Below are positions 50,713-60,239 of a DNA stretch of 64,000 nt, piece by piece (position 1 is the first letter of the stretch; every line of letters begins with the position of its first letter). Origin of the DNA: CAJCIT01 sp963771305 (GTDB lineage Bacteria > Acidobacteriota > Terriglobia > Bryobacterales > Bryobacteraceae); NCBI GenBank assembly GCA_963771305.1, contig CAVYTS010000022.1, positions 228,607-292,606 on the forward strand, given 5' to 3'. The position numbers and the translations under genes were made by a program. Under the pieces are notes generated by a model, which saw only the letters and a list, made by a program, of their open reading frames with translations, was not told where the DNA came from and ran no database searches.

Positions 50713-50727
50713 GCTAGAAAACTAGCA
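50712..50727. promoter_or_regulatory. BlaI-type operator palindrome
   Basis: TGCTAGAAAACTAGCA is a perfect 6-bp inverted repeat with a 4-base centre. It touches the A of the blaI-like ATG (minus strand 50,712-50,710), so bound repressor would block initiation of the blaI-M56 operon. Known BlaI/MecI operators have TACA/TGTA half-sites, so this is a family-divergent site, inferred from position and symmetry. Confidence 0.6.
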
Positions 50728-50780
50728 CCAAGAGCTGGGGATGTCAATAGGGTCATCCGAACGAGCGACAAGCTCCGTTT

Positions 50781-50819
50781 GTGTCCACTTGCTGACGCGC
50801 GTGGTTCAGTGCTGACGTT
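50781..50819. repeat. Dispersed short repeat, copy 3
   Basis: GTGTCCACTTGCTGACGCGC followed by GTGGTTCAGTGCTGACGTT matches copies 1 and 2 through CTTGCTNACGCRCGYGGTTC. It lies in the 130-base gap between the BlaI gene and the end of the ADOP permease gene. Confidence 0.75.
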
Positions 50820-50855
50820 CTAGGCGCAGGCGGCTAAGTTATGAAACGGACCGCG

Positions 50856-53504
50856 CTATTCCGATCGCAACGCGTCCATCGGGTTCACGGAAGCGGCACG
50901 GCGGGCCGGCACGAAGCTCGCCAACAAGGCGGCAAGGCCCAGCACGATGGCTACGCCGAGCAAGGTCGGGATGTCCCAGGAACTCACGCCGAACAGCAGA
51001 TTGCGAGCCAACATCGCGGCGGAGATGGCAGCCACGGCCCCAACGCCAATCCCCAGTGCGGCGAGCCATCCGGCCTCCTTCAGAATCATCCGGTAGACGG
51101 ATCGGCGCTCCGCGCCCATCGCCATTCGCACACCGATCTCGCGCGTTCGCTGGCTCACCGAATGCCCAATCACGCCGTACAAGCCAACCACACCCAACAG
51201 CAGCGCCGTGAAGGCGAAGGCTCCCACCAGCCACGCGGACGAGCGATGCAGGTAGGCCGTCATCGAATTATCGATACGTCCCTTCATGGTGGCCTCGCCG
51301 GACGTTCCCAGATCACTGTGAAGCTGGTGAATAGCACGGCCCAGCACCGGGAGCACTGAACCTGGTTCTTGGGACGTGCGTACAACCACCGCGAAGTAGG
51401 TGGTTGGGTCTTGATTGAAAGGGTGATACTCCGCGGGCCAGATGTCCGAATCGAGAGTGCCTTCCTTGATGTCGTCGACGACTCCGATGATCGTCTTAAT
51501 CGACTTCGGTGTCAGGCTGGTGTCGCCGACCTGCTTGCCGATGGGATCTTCGCCCGGGAAATACTTCTTCGCCAGCGCTTGATTGATGATCATCACTTTC
51601 GCTTGTGACTCGTCCTCGGCGTCGCTAAAGTAGCGGCCGCGCAACAGAGTTGCTCCGATGGTACGGAAATAATCAGAACTTACGTCCCGCTCATTCACTT
51701 CAATGTGTTTGCCGTCGTAGGGCCTTCCCACGAAGCGAATCCAATCGGTGTTTCCGTTGTAGCTGACCGGCAACATTGATGCGATCGCCGCAGATTCAAC
51801 ACCGGGCAGTGTCCCGGCAGTGCGCACGATGTCTCGCGCCAGCGCGATGCTCTGTTCGTCCTTGCCGTAACGCACATCCGGCGCCGCCACGGTGATGGTA
51901 GCCAGTTGATCCGGCCGGAAGCCAACCTCAACACGCAGAAGGTGGTGTAGGCTCTTGCCGAACAGACCTGCCCCGACCAGAAGCACCATCGCGGTAGCCA
52001 GTTCGACGACAACCAGTCGCGAGCCGATCCGTCGCCATGCCTTTCCCGCGGAGCCACGGCTCCCTTCTGCCAAGCCGTCTGGCAGTTTCGACGAAGAGAA
52101 ATGCAGTATTGGCGTTATGGAAAACAGTACGACCGCAAGCAGCATCATCGCGCCCGCAAACGCCAGCACGCGCGGATTCAAGCCAAGATCGAGCAGGAAT
52201 GGCATACCAGGGCGCATATCAGCCGGAATCAGCGTCTTCAGAGCCCGCATCGCCCAGCCCGCGAACAACAAGCCAAGTCCGCCCGCCGCAAGAACCAGCA
52301 CCAGCGCCTCACTCACAAACTGGCTTACCTGTCGGGTCAGTGACGCGCCCAGTGCGCTGCGGACCGCCATCTCGCGTCTGCGGCCCTCTGAGCGAAGAAG
52401 CACCAAGCCCGCGACATTGACGCAAGCAATCAGGAGCAACAGCCCTGCGCCGCTCAACAGCAGCAGGAGGATGGGACGGAGAGAAAAGACGATAACGTCG
52501 GAGAGCGGCATCACGCTGGCGCCTTGTCCGCGGTTGTCATCTGGATACCGTTCTTCAAGCCGCTTGGCGATCGCAGTCGTGTTGGCCAAGGCGTCCGGGA
52601 ACGACACGCCCTCCTTCAAGCGAGCGACGCCATCCAGACTGTGACAGCTTCGCCTTTTGAAGCATTGGTTCGACGGATCGATCGTCGTCCAGAACTCGGC
52701 CCTGCCCAACTGCGCAAAGTGGAAGTCCGACGGCAATACGCCGATGATGGTGTAAACCTCACCGCTCAACTTGACAGGCTGGCCTAAGATATTGCCTCTC
52801 CCGCCAAACCGCTGCTGCCAGGTGTCGAAGCTCAGCATCACGACGTGCGGACCGCCGGGCACTTCTTCGCTCGGAGAAAAGTCCCGGCCCAAGAACGGGT
52901 TTACGCGTAGCGTGCGAAAGAATCCGGAGCTGACACGTCCAGCCTGCGTGGGCTCGGCTCCCGAAGGCGTATCTACCAGGAAGCCATCGCCTGTGAAGAC
53001 GTCCAGCGAAGCAAACACCGTGTTCAACCGTTTCCAGTCCTGATAATCCGGATAGGAGAGGTTCGCGCGTGCAAATCCAGGAGCGGTTTCCGTCACGGCG
53101 GCGATCCTCAACGGATCCGGGTACGGAAGCGGCTTGATCAACGCTGCATCCACAAAAGCAAAGATCGCGATGCTTGCGCACATTCCTAACGCGAGCACCA
53201 CCACCGCCGTGGTGGCAAACCCCGGATTCTTCCGCAGCTGCCGGAAGGTGAAGCGCACATCCATGCCGAGATGCTCCAGAAAAGGCGCGGTGCTTCGGTC
53301 GCGATACGCCTCCTTCACGCTCTCCAGGCCGCCCAGCTTGAGCATGGCTTCGCGCCGAGCTTGTACGGGCGTCATGCCGGTGCGCAGGTTATCGGCGATA
53401 TGCATCGCGAGATGGCTTTCCAGTTCTTCGGCCATCTCCTTTTCACGACGCGCCTTGCCGAAGAGTCCAGAGAGCCTGATTGCCCACGCGCGAAGAGTCT
53501 TCAT
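50856..53504 (-). CDS. ADOP-family ABC transporter permease (MacB/FtsX type)
   Basis: 882 residues from ATG 53,504, overlapping the PadR stop (ATGA); an upstream extension of 48 codons is rejected. An N-terminal helical cap (KARREKEMAEELESHLAMHI, ARREAMLKLGGLESVKEAYR) is the ADOP signature, followed by FTFRQLRKNPGFATTAVVVL, a periplasmic MacB core (DVFTGDGFLVDTPSGAEPTQ, VVMLSFDTWQQRFGGRGNIL), four FtsX helices, a second MacB core and four more helices ending NPMDALRSE. No ATPase gene is adjacent. Members with this N-terminus are abundant in Acidobacteria and always beside a PadR gene. Confidence 0.93.
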   Translation of the reverse strand: MKTLRAWAIRLSGLFGKARREKEMAEELESHLAMHIADNLRTGMTPVQARREAMLKLGGLESVKEAYRDRSTAPFLEHLGMDVRFTFRQLRKNPGFATTAVVVLALGMCASIAIFAFVDAALIKPLPYPDPLRIAAVTETAPGFARANLSYPDYQDWKRLNTVFASLDVFTGDGFLVDTPSGAEPTQAGRVSSGFFRTLRVNPFLGRDFSPSEEVPGGPHVVMLSFDTWQQRFGGRGNILGQPVKLSGEVYTIIGVLPSDFHFAQLGRAEFWTTIDPSNQCFKRRSCHSLDGVARLKEGVSFPDALANTTAIAKRLEERYPDDNRGQGASVMPLSDVIVFSLRPILLLLLSGAGLLLLIACVNVAGLVLLRSEGRRREMAVRSALGASLTRQVSQFVSEALVLVLAAGGLGLLFAGWAMRALKTLIPADMRPGMPFLLDLGLNPRVLAFAGAMMLLAVVLFSITPILHFSSSKLPDGLAEGSRGSAGKAWRRIGSRLVVVELATAMVLLVGAGLFGKSLHHLLRVEVGFRPDQLATITVAAPDVRYGKDEQSIALARDIVRTAGTLPGVESAAIASMLPVSYNGNTDWIRFVGRPYDGKHIEVNERDVSSDYFRTIGATLLRGRYFSDAEDESQAKVMIINQALAKKYFPGEDPIGKQVGDTSLTPKSIKTIIGVVDDIKEGTLDSDIWPAEYHPFNQDPTTYFAVVVRTSQEPGSVLPVLGRAIHQLHSDLGTSGEATMKGRIDNSMTAYLHRSSAWLVGAFAFTALLLGVVGLYGVIGHSVSQRTREIGVRMAMGAERRSVYRMILKEAGWLAALGIGVGAVAAISAAMLARNLLFGVSSWDIPTLLGVAIVLGLAALLASFVPARRAASVNPMDALRSE

Positions 53505-53851
53505 GCCTGCTCCTCCCCCGGCGTCAGAAAACGTGCCAGAATCGAGGTCGCCTCGTTCCATTGCTGCGCTTCGCGCTCCAGTTGTTTTCGGCCCGAGCGG
53601 GTCAGCTTGTAAAACTTGGCCTTCCGGTTGTTTTCCGAGGTTCCCCATTCCGAAGCAATCGAGCCCTCCTGCTCCAGCTTGAGCAGTGCTGGGTAAAGTG
53701 TTCCGTAGTTAAGCGTCAGCAAGTTGCCGCTGGTTTGTTCGATGCGCCGCGCAATCCCATATCCGTGCAGAGGACCCAATGTTTCCAGGGTTTTCAAAAC
53801 CATCAAAGCCAGGGTGCCTTGCCAAACATCCGTTTTGTTCTCTGCGCTCAT
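53501..53851 (-). CDS. PadR-family transcriptional regulator
   Basis: 116 residues from ATG 53,851, with GGAG in TTGGAGAACC upstream; 35 upstream codons are rejected. Winged helix: WQGTLALMVLKTLETLGPLH, GYGIARRIEQTSGNLLTLNY, GTLYPALLKLEQEGSIASEW, then YKLTRSGRKQLEREAQQWNE. It likely represses itself and the ADOP permease gene it overlaps. The gap of 245 bases to the divergent oxidoreductase gene holds the promoters. Confidence 0.93.
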   Translation of the reverse strand: MSAENKTDVWQGTLALMVLKTLETLGPLHGYGIARRIEQTSGNLLTLNYGTLYPALLKLEQEGSIASEWGTSENNRKAKFYKLTRSGRKQLEREAQQWNEATSILARFLTPGEEQA

Positions 53852-54095
53852 ATGGTTCTCCAATAGGTATGCTCTCACACTTCTTATGGGGAAACAATAG
53901 GAAGGCGCGGCCCAGATGCTGCCGGAATGGGCTTCAAGTAACATCCGGAACTTCATTATCGCCCTGACAAGTACGCCCGTTTCTATAGACTTTTGATATC
54001 GTAGGGGCGAGTTGAGTTGGGTTCGCGTAGCTGGTCGATGACCCCCGCGGCGCTGCCCGTATAGGCTGCTTACCCAACAAAATGAAGGAGTTCCG

Positions 54096-55412
54096 ATGTC
54101 CTTAGATAGCCCGCTAGATTCTTCGCGCCGTCACTTCCTGCGCAGTTCGGCCGCTGGAGCCGCTGTCGCGCTCGGCCCATCCTGGCTGCCGGCGCTGGGA
54201 GCCACCGACAAGGTCAACGTGGCTTGGATTGGTACGGGCACCCGCGGAAACTACCTCATGGATATGTTCTATGACGGCGGCGCGGCCTCCATGGGCAACG
54301 TCGTGGCCATTTGCGATGCCTACCAGGGTTATCAGCTACGGTCCAAGGATAAAGTCGCTTCGAAAGAAGGAAAGAATCCGAAGATCTACGCAGACTACCG
54401 TGAGCTTCTGGCGGATTCCAGTATTGATGCGGTAGTGATTGCCACGCCCGAGCACCTGCATTATCCGATGGCGATGGCCGCGATCGCCGCCAAGAAAAAC
54501 ATCTACCTTGAAAAACCTCTCGCGCACACCATTGAACAGGGCGAAGAACTGGTTAAGGCAGCCAATGCTTCCGGCAAGATCGTGCAGGTTGGTACGCAGA
54601 ATCGCAGCAACACGCTGTACCAGAAGGCCAAGGACATGGTTGCCCAGGGCATGATCGGCAAAGTGCATTACGTGCGCGCCTTCTGGTATCGCAATGACGT
54701 GCCGGAGAAGCCCATCTGGCGCTATGCGATTCCCAAAGACGCCAGCCTCGAGAATACGGATTGGAACCGCTTCCTCGAAGGCGCCCCGAAGCGGGCGTGG
54801 GATCCACAACGCTTTTATCAATGGCGGCTGTACTGGGATTACTCGAGCGGTATCCCGACGGACTTGCTGGTGCACCAGACCGATATCACGAACTTCGTAT
54901 GCGGCAAGACGACGCCGCTTTCTTGCGTGGCCTCGGGCGGCGTGTACCGGTGGGTGGATGACCGCGACTGCCCCGACACCTTCAGTGCGATCTACGAATA
55001 TCCCGACAGGTTCCACATCCTGTACAGCAGTTACTTCGGCAACGAACACTATGGTTACGGCGAGCAGTTCATGGGCGACGAAGGCACCATCGAAGTGAAC
55101 AGCCGCCAGCACCTCTACTTCTACCCGGAACTGTACACGAATCAGTTGCGCAAGAACGGCCATCCCGACCTGATTCCGGCAGCGGTGCGCGCTCGCAAAC
55201 CGGAAGAGATCCATCTGGAGGGCAATGACAACAAGGCCGTCCAGGCCCACATGAAGAACTGGATGGAAGGCGTCACCGCGCAAGGGCAGGTTATCGCTCC
55301 GCCGCGCATGGGCCAGCAGGCCGCGATCGGCGGCCACTTCGCCACCTTGTCCTTCAAGAACCAGAAGAAGGTTCTGTGGGACGATGCCGCGCGGAAGTAC
55401 AGCTTCGCCTAA
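54096..55412 (+). CDS. Gfo/Idh/MocA-family oxidoreductase with Tat signal
   Basis: 438 residues, AAGGAG 6 bases before the ATG. A twin-arginine signal opens it (SSRRHFLRSSAAGAAVALGP with SRRHFL). NAD(P)-binding WIGTGTRGNYLMDMF, then the family core EKPLAHTIEQGEELVKAANA with the catalytic Lys of EKP, and IATPEHLHYPMAMAAIAA. C-terminal domain: YRWVDDRDCPDTFSAIYEYP and EQFMGDEGTIEVNSRQHLYF. Such exported dehydrogenases act on sugars or inositols and are numerous in Acidobacteria and Planctomycetes. An SDR gene follows after 5 bases. Confidence 0.92.
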   Translation: MSLDSPLDSSRRHFLRSSAAGAAVALGPSWLPALGATDKVNVAWIGTGTRGNYLMDMFYDGGAASMGNVVAICDAYQGYQLRSKDKVASKEGKNPKIYADYRELLADSSIDAVVIATPEHLHYPMAMAAIAAKKNIYLEKPLAHTIEQGEELVKAANASGKIVQVGTQNRSNTLYQKAKDMVAQGMIGKVHYVRAFWYRNDVPEKPIWRYAIPKDASLENTDWNRFLEGAPKRAWDPQRFYQWRLYWDYSSGIPTDLLVHQTDITNFVCGKTTPLSCVASGGVYRWVDDRDCPDTFSAIYEYPDRFHILYSSYFGNEHYGYGEQFMGDEGTIEVNSRQHLYFYPELYTNQLRKNGHPDLIPAAVRARKPEEIHLEGNDNKAVQAHMKNWMEGVTAQGQVIAPPRMGQQAAIGGHFATLSFKNQKKVLWDDAARKYSFA

Positions 55413-55417
55413 CTCTC

Positions 55418-56248
55418 GTGAATATCTCCCTATCAAACAGAACTGCGCTCGTTACCGGTTCGGGACGAGGCATCGGCCGCGCCATCGCGACACTGCTGGC
55501 CGAGGCCGGCGCCGCGGTTGTTTTGACCGATGTTGACGAAACCGTGCTAGCCGAAACCAAGGCCGGCACTCGAAGCTTCCGGCGCTCGCGTTGCGGCCGT
55601 TGCGGGCGACCTCACCAAGCCGGCTTCCCGGGTCACCTGGTCAACATGGCGGTTGAACAGTTCGGATCGCTTGACATCATCGTCAACAACGCCGGCTACA
55701 CCTGGGATAGCGTCATTCAAAAGACCACCGACGAACAGTTTCAGGCCATGCTGGAAATCCATGCCGTTACGCCCTTCCGCATTCTGCGTGCGGCCTCGCA
55801 TTGGATCCGCGAGACCGCGAAGAAAGAGTCGGCCGAAGGGCGCTCGGTCATGCGCAAAGTAGTGAATATCACCTCCATCTCCGGGCTGGATGGCAATGCC
55901 GGTCAATCAGGATATGCAGCGGGCAAGGCGGCGGTGGTGGGGCTGACCAAGACGCTCGCCAAAGAGTGGGGCCGCTACAACGTCACCGTGAACGCGGTGG
56001 GCTTCGGTCTCATCGACACGCGTTTAATCAAGCCCATGGACGATCCGGAGACCAACATCGCCGTCGGTGAACGACAAGTGCGCGTCGGGATGCAGGCTCA
56101 AGCGCGGGAATCGGTCGCGAAACAGATTCCGCTGGGTCGTCTCGGCACACCGCAAGATGCGGCCAACGCCGTTTTCTTTTTTTGCTCGCCGCTATCCGAT
56201 TACGTGACCGGCGAAGTGCTGGTCTGCAGCGGCGGGTTTCATCTTTAG
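55418..56248 (+). CDS. SDR-family oxidoreductase with an internal scrambled segment
   Basis: 276 residues from GTG 55,418, 5 bases after the Gfo/Idh gene, so probably one transcript. NAD(P)-binding LVTGSGRGIGRAIATLLAEA, NNAG in IIVNNAGYTWDSVIQ, active site ITSISGLDGNAGQSGYAAGK (Ser, Tyr, Lys) and a C-terminal EVLVCSGGFHL. Residues about 48-70 read TRSFRRSRCGRCGRPHQAGF, unlike any SDR; the alternative frame of the same DNA gives ALEASGARVAAVAGDLTKPA, the expected sequence. So two opposite indels near 55,562 and 55,625 cancel out. Likely a sequence error pair. Confidence 0.85.
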   Translation: MNISLSNRTALVTGSGRGIGRAIATLLAEAGAAVVLTDVDETVLAETKAGTRSFRRSRCGRCGRPHQAGFPGHLVNMAVEQFGSLDIIVNNAGYTWDSVIQKTTDEQFQAMLEIHAVTPFRILRAASHWIRETAKKESAEGRSVMRKVVNITSISGLDGNAGQSGYAAGKAAVVGLTKTLAKEWGRYNVTVNAVGFGLIDTRLIKPMDDPETNIAVGERQVRVGMQAQARESVAKQIPLGRLGTPQDAANAVFFFCSPLSDYVTGEVLVCSGGFHL

Positions 56249-56251
56249 CCG

Positions 56252-58071
56252 CTACTTGTCAGCACCAGTTTCCTGGCCACGCCGGCCACCGACGGCATAT
56301 TGGCCTTCAGGACGTAATACACCGTTGCGTTTTCCCCAGCTCGGTTCCACAGCTGAAAGTGAAGCTGCGGCGTCGGAGCTGTTGACCACAATATCGTTGG
56401 CGCTCGCGATGAAGAAGATCATCTCGCCCGAAGCCGTCTTCAGGTGCAAACGCCAACCCTGACCCTCGCAGTCAATCTGAGTCAACACGCCGTCAGCGTG
56501 CTGCTGCTCTTCGCGCCGGAGTCGATTCAACAGGCCGGGAGGCACTGGATCATCGGGCCCTCGACTATCACTCGTGAAAGTAGGCGCCGGTTCGTCACCG
56601 GGCGGAATCGTCTGGGTGCTTCGTGGCGCAGGCCCGTTCTTCTGTGCATCCAGCTTCGCCAAGTCAGCCAGGAAACGTTCTGCCATCTGCACTTGGGTGT
56701 CGTTCTGCGCATACTTCTTGGCAAGTTCCCAGTCTTTGCGAGATTCCACTTTATCGCCGAGCCGGAATTTTGCGTAGCCTGAGGCCGAGTAGAACGAAAA
56801 TGCCATCTCCGGCTTCACGGTGTTCACCTGCGCGAATTGCGCCAGAGCCAGGCCAAACTTCCGGTCGTTCACTAAAGCCAGCCCCAAACGCACATGAATT
56901 GCTGAATCCTCGGGTTGCAGTTCCGCCACCCGTTGCAGCATCGGGAGCAGAATCTCTGAAGCGCCCGCCTGGTATTCGAGTGCCATGCAGTTGTTCAACA
57001 TCTGCACGTTCTGGGAGCCTAGGTTGAATGCACGCCCGCAATGCGCCGCTCGCGGTCTTCACATCTCTGGCTCTGCCAGGCGAGGTCAAACCACGTCTCC
57101 TCAACTTGAGGCCGGTCCGCATACTGGGTCGAGAGCCGCGTCAGCACTTCCTTTGCCGGATCCAGGCGGCGAAGGCCGACCAGGATATCCGCCAAGGTTA
57201 ATCGCAGGTCAAGATCATCCGGCGTCGTCACCTCGGGCTCCAGATCCGATTTCTCGAGCTTCACGTTGACGAAGCGAATGGGCACCGTGCCGCTGGCGAG
57301 GTAATGCCGTAGATCGATCATCACAGCGCCGGCATCCTTGCCGTAGACCGATAGCAACGCGTCTTCCGAGCCCGCGCCACGGTTCACGGTTGACAAAAAC
57401 TGCGGGAACTTCGAGGCATACGGTTCTGAGAGCATCAACATATGCGTGAGCATCCAGCTTTCGGCGTAGAAGATGCTCATCTTGTCTTTCTCGTTGTAGT
57501 AAGGAGAATCGCGTCCAACAGCAAACAAAGACGGCAGGTCCAGCCAGTTTTCGTGCAACAAAACCAAAACCCGGCCCTTGCTCGGCTTACCAACCATGGT
57601 CTTGTCGCCCTGGGGTTCTAACGTTGAATAGACGTCGGCCAGGCCTTCGTTGAGCCACAGCGGGAACTTCAGCCCTGCGTGCTGAACGACCAAGTGCGTA
57701 TATTCATGCGCCGCGGCTTCGAAATGCTCCTCTTCGAGATCGCCCATCACGATATAGTCGTGGCTCTCGTTCTTTAGGTAGAACGCCGCGGCCCCTTCGT
57801 TCATCCGGTAGGGCTTGTAGTCTTTTTCACCACGGAATGCCACGATCCGCACGCGGGTTTCATAGAGGTTCGAGTCCTTTGGCTTTTGGGTAGCCTGCCG
57901 GAAGAAGGTGCGGACCTGCTCAAACTGTAAAAGCGCTTCTTTCGCGCGCTTCTCGCCGTTCGGGGTGAACATCTCGAAGTGGGGCGTAGACAGCTTGATC
58001 CACTTCTCCTCGGCGCGTACCGGTCCTAAGGCCGAGAGGCAGAGCGCCAACAAAGGCATCAAGCGGCGCAT
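56252..58071 (-). CDS. Secreted gluzincin-like peptidase with TPR tail, one frameshift
   Basis: From ATG 58,071 (signal peptide MRRLMPLLALCLSALGPVRA): residues about 20-260 form a peptidase-like domain with HEYTH (122-126) and LNEGLADVYS as third-ligand region, flanked by FAESWMLTHMLM-type helix YAESWMLTHMLMLS. At about 57,030 the frame shifts by one; the next frame gives FNLGSQNVQMLNNCMALEYQ and TPR repeats (LQPEDSAIHVRLGLALVNDR, FSFYSASGYAKFRLGDKVES), then a Pro-rich linker and a C-terminal domain (WRLHLKTASGEMIFFIASAN). Together about 605 residues, the usual size of this Acidobacteria family. One indel, probably technical. Confidence 0.8.
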
Positions 58072-58159
58072 CGTCACCACCAAACCGAGTGTCTCCGGAA
58101 TGGTTGACTATAACAGAGGTCATGTTGTTGTTCCAGCTATTCCGGTGACTCCACGTCAA

Positions 58160-59100
58160 TCAGCGTACGAGATTCCTGTCAATCTTGCCGTCCTTCATGA
58201 TCACGAGAACGTTCTTGCTTGGGTCATCGAACAGTTTCTAAAACAAACGTGAAACCGTTTCGTTTTTGATGTTTGCGATGGGTCCCCATCCACAAGCAAA
58301 AGGTCGGCCAGGGCCGCTTCCTGGACAATAACCCAACCTGCCTCAATAAGGACTTCGCCATCCAGACAGAGCGAGCAACTCGGCTTTGTCGGCGGTTGCC
58401 ATCCTTAGTACGTCGGAAGGCGTGCACCATTGAACCATCTTGGCTGGCTGCGCGGTTGCTTGGCCGCGGCGTCGGCACTGAATAGCACGTCGCTTTCCCA
58501 CGCAGCTTTGATCTTAGACTTCGTCGTCAAGCCTTAGGCGGTATCGGTGCCGGCGAACAACGGGAGCTGCTTGAGCCGGTTCGGCGAGCCTTCCGAATGA
58601 GCTGACGGTCCGTCGTCAAGGAACGGCTGCAGGCTCCCCCATACGCCTTTCTCGGCCATCAGCTGTGCGGTCGGCTCGTCGAGCGTTGGCCGTGGTCGAA
58701 GCATCTGATCCCAGCCTCCAGCGCCTGACGCGCGGCACCCACCGCTACATAGGTGCCCCGGTCCTCGGCCCCCTCCGCTGCGGCGCGCAGTTCGGGGACC
58801 GTGTATCGCGTAACATTGAGCGGTTCATAGCTGGATGATACGCCGCCAGCCATCAGCTTGACCTGCGACGCCCCAGCATCAAATGTTCTCGTGCCCCCAC
58901 CGGACGGCATCTGGGCATCGGCGATCGCTGCTGCGCCAACCTGCTCGCCGTGCGTGAAGTCGCCCGGACGCGCCGGGATATCGGTCGGCAGGCGGAAGTC
59001 GCCGTTGCCGTCGCTTTACGAGATGAAAGCGCCGGACAGCCAGATCCTCTGGCCTGGGCACCAGGCCGACGCCGATCCCGCGCTTCAACTCGAATACCGG
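58160..59100 (-). pseudogene. Decayed amidohydrolase gene
   Basis: Minus-strand fragments of one imidazolonepropionase-like amidohydrolase lie in correct order but in changing frames: SGHGDFRLPTDIPARPGDFT, MPSGGGTRTFDAGASQVKLM with SSSYEPL and YTVPELRAAAEGAE (58,910-58,660), DEPTAQLMAEKGVWGSLQPF, NRLKQLPLFAGTDTA, then AKMVQWCTPSDVLRMATADK and, at the end, DPSKNVLVIMKDGKIDRNLV to TGA 58,160. At least five indels, short losses, and an N-terminal half missing beyond about 59,100, where an IS630 fragment starts. Too many lesions for an assembly error alone. Confidence 0.75.
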
Positions 59101-59104
59101 GTGT

Positions 59105-59260
59105 GAAGTGCAGATGGAAGCGAGGGCGTCTGGCCAACCAGGTGTGGATGACAGCGGTCTTGTAAGTTCCGTAGTTGTTCAGCATCAAATGGACTTCCAG
59201 CGACAAGGGCACTGCTTGCTCAATGGTGTCGAGAAGCCGCTACTGGTTCTGCAGCGGGCC
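59105..59260 (-). mobile_element. IS630-family transposase fragment
   Basis: About 50 codons: LLDTIEQAVPLSLEVHLMLN, NYGTYKTAVIHTWLARRPRF, HLHFTPG. This is the D-N-Y-G-T-H-K block around the second catalytic Asp (here changed to Asn, LMLNNYGTYKT) of IS630/Tc1-like transposases. No start, no third catalytic Glu and no inverted repeats are found; an in-frame stop lies just upstream. It abuts the amidohydrolase relic. Confidence 0.65.
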
Positions 59261-59332
59261 TAAACCTCAGGCCACGATGGCCGATGATAGGATACCCGCT
59301 GGGCCGCCTAGATGGGAGGCCGGAAGAACCGT

Positions 59333-59791
59333 ATGCTCGAACTCGTTCCGCACAACGTGCTCTCGTGGGATTTCAGCGTCCTCCGCGATGGGTTTCCCGT
59401 GGCGGAGATTGATGTCTCATGGTTCCGTGAAAAGGGAATGCTCACCGTGGACGGCGTCCACTTTCCCGTCTCCAGGGAGCACTTGATGAGCGGCGCCTTC
59501 ATTCTTGAGTTCAACGGAACTCAGTTGGCTCGGGCTGAAAAACCGAGCGCTCTATTTCGCTGCTTCCTTGTCGAACATGGAGGCCAGACATACACGCTCA
59601 AGGCGGAAACGGCTCTCTTCAGGAAATTCGTCCTTTTGGACAACGGTGGGGAAGTCGGATCAATTACGCCCGAAGGACCAATCATCCGCAATGCTATGGT
59701 TGACCTCCCCGATAATCTGCCTTTGCCTGTCCAAGTGTTTCTGATTTGGCTGACGGTCATTATGTGGAAACGTGATGCCACTCGCAAATAA
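59333..59791 (+). CDS. Conserved hypothetical protein
   Basis: 152 residues from ATG 59,333 (MLELVPHNVLSWDFSVLRDG); an ATG at 59,312 would add seven residues. Beta-rich, LURP/tubby-like appearance: FPVAEIDVSWFREKGMLTVD, FILEFNGTQLARAEKPSALF, RCFLVEHGGQTYTLKAETAL, VLLDNGGEVGSITPEGPIIR, then a hydrophobic helix (LPVQVFLIWLTVIMWK) at the C-terminus. No family assigned with confidence. A single gene between two relic-rich stretches. Confidence 0.6.
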   Translation: MLELVPHNVLSWDFSVLRDGFPVAEIDVSWFREKGMLTVDGVHFPVSREHLMSGAFILEFNGTQLARAEKPSALFRCFLVEHGGQTYTLKAETALFRKFVLLDNGGEVGSITPEGPIIRNAMVDLPDNLPLPVQVFLIWLTVIMWKRDATRK

Positions 59792-59841
59792 CAGCTTTTG
59801 CAACAACAGCTTTTGCAACGCCCTGCAGCAGTTGCTACGTC

Positions 59842-60159
59842 TCAGCCGTTCGTGCCCGCGCCTGCGCCTCCGCCGATATGCCGTGTCCTCAAGCCTCGTA
59901 CGTCATGGGTCAATAACCCTTCCGCCGCTGTGAGAAACCGCAAGGTGTGCGGCAACTGCGCGTGATATTCAAACGCAGCCTCATCCGTCCATTCGGAATG
60001 GACCGCGAAGCGCAACGGCTCCCGAAGGGATTCGAATACGTGAAGCGCCACGCAGCCCGCCTCGGCTCTCGAAGGCTCCACCACCTTCAGCAGTTCGTCG
60101 CGAAATTCCGACTCCTCTCCTGGCTTCGGCTCAAACTGCGCAAAGAAATGAACGGACAC
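59842..60159 (-). CDS. Antibiotic-biosynthesis-monooxygenase (ABM) domain protein
   Basis: 105 residues. Dimeric ferredoxin-like fold of the YgiN/ABM type: SVHFFAQFEPKPGEESEFRD, VEPSRAEAGCVALHVFESLR, EPLRFAVHSEWTDEAAFEYH with the conserved W-x-x-xxAFxxH, then LPHTLRFLTAAEGLL. Members are quinol monooxygenases or haem-free oxygenases acting on small aromatics. Cytoplasmic. No partner gene. Confidence 0.87.
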   Translation of the reverse strand: MSVHFFAQFEPKPGEESEFRDELLKVVEPSRAEAGCVALHVFESLREPLRFAVHSEWTDEAAFEYHAQLPHTLRFLTAAEGLLTHDVRGLRTRHIGGGAGAGTNG

Positions 60160-60239
60160 GGCATACCTCCTACATCAATCAAACCACCAGAGCCGATCGC
60201 GCAGCCAGAGAGCGGCGACCCTTACGCTGACGAGCGACC

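Noticed and set aside
54336..55436. 366-residue minus-strand ORF opposite the Gfo/Idh gene
   Set aside because: The plus strand has a Tat signal, ribosome-binding site and catalytic motifs; the antisense frame is only a codon-bias shadow.
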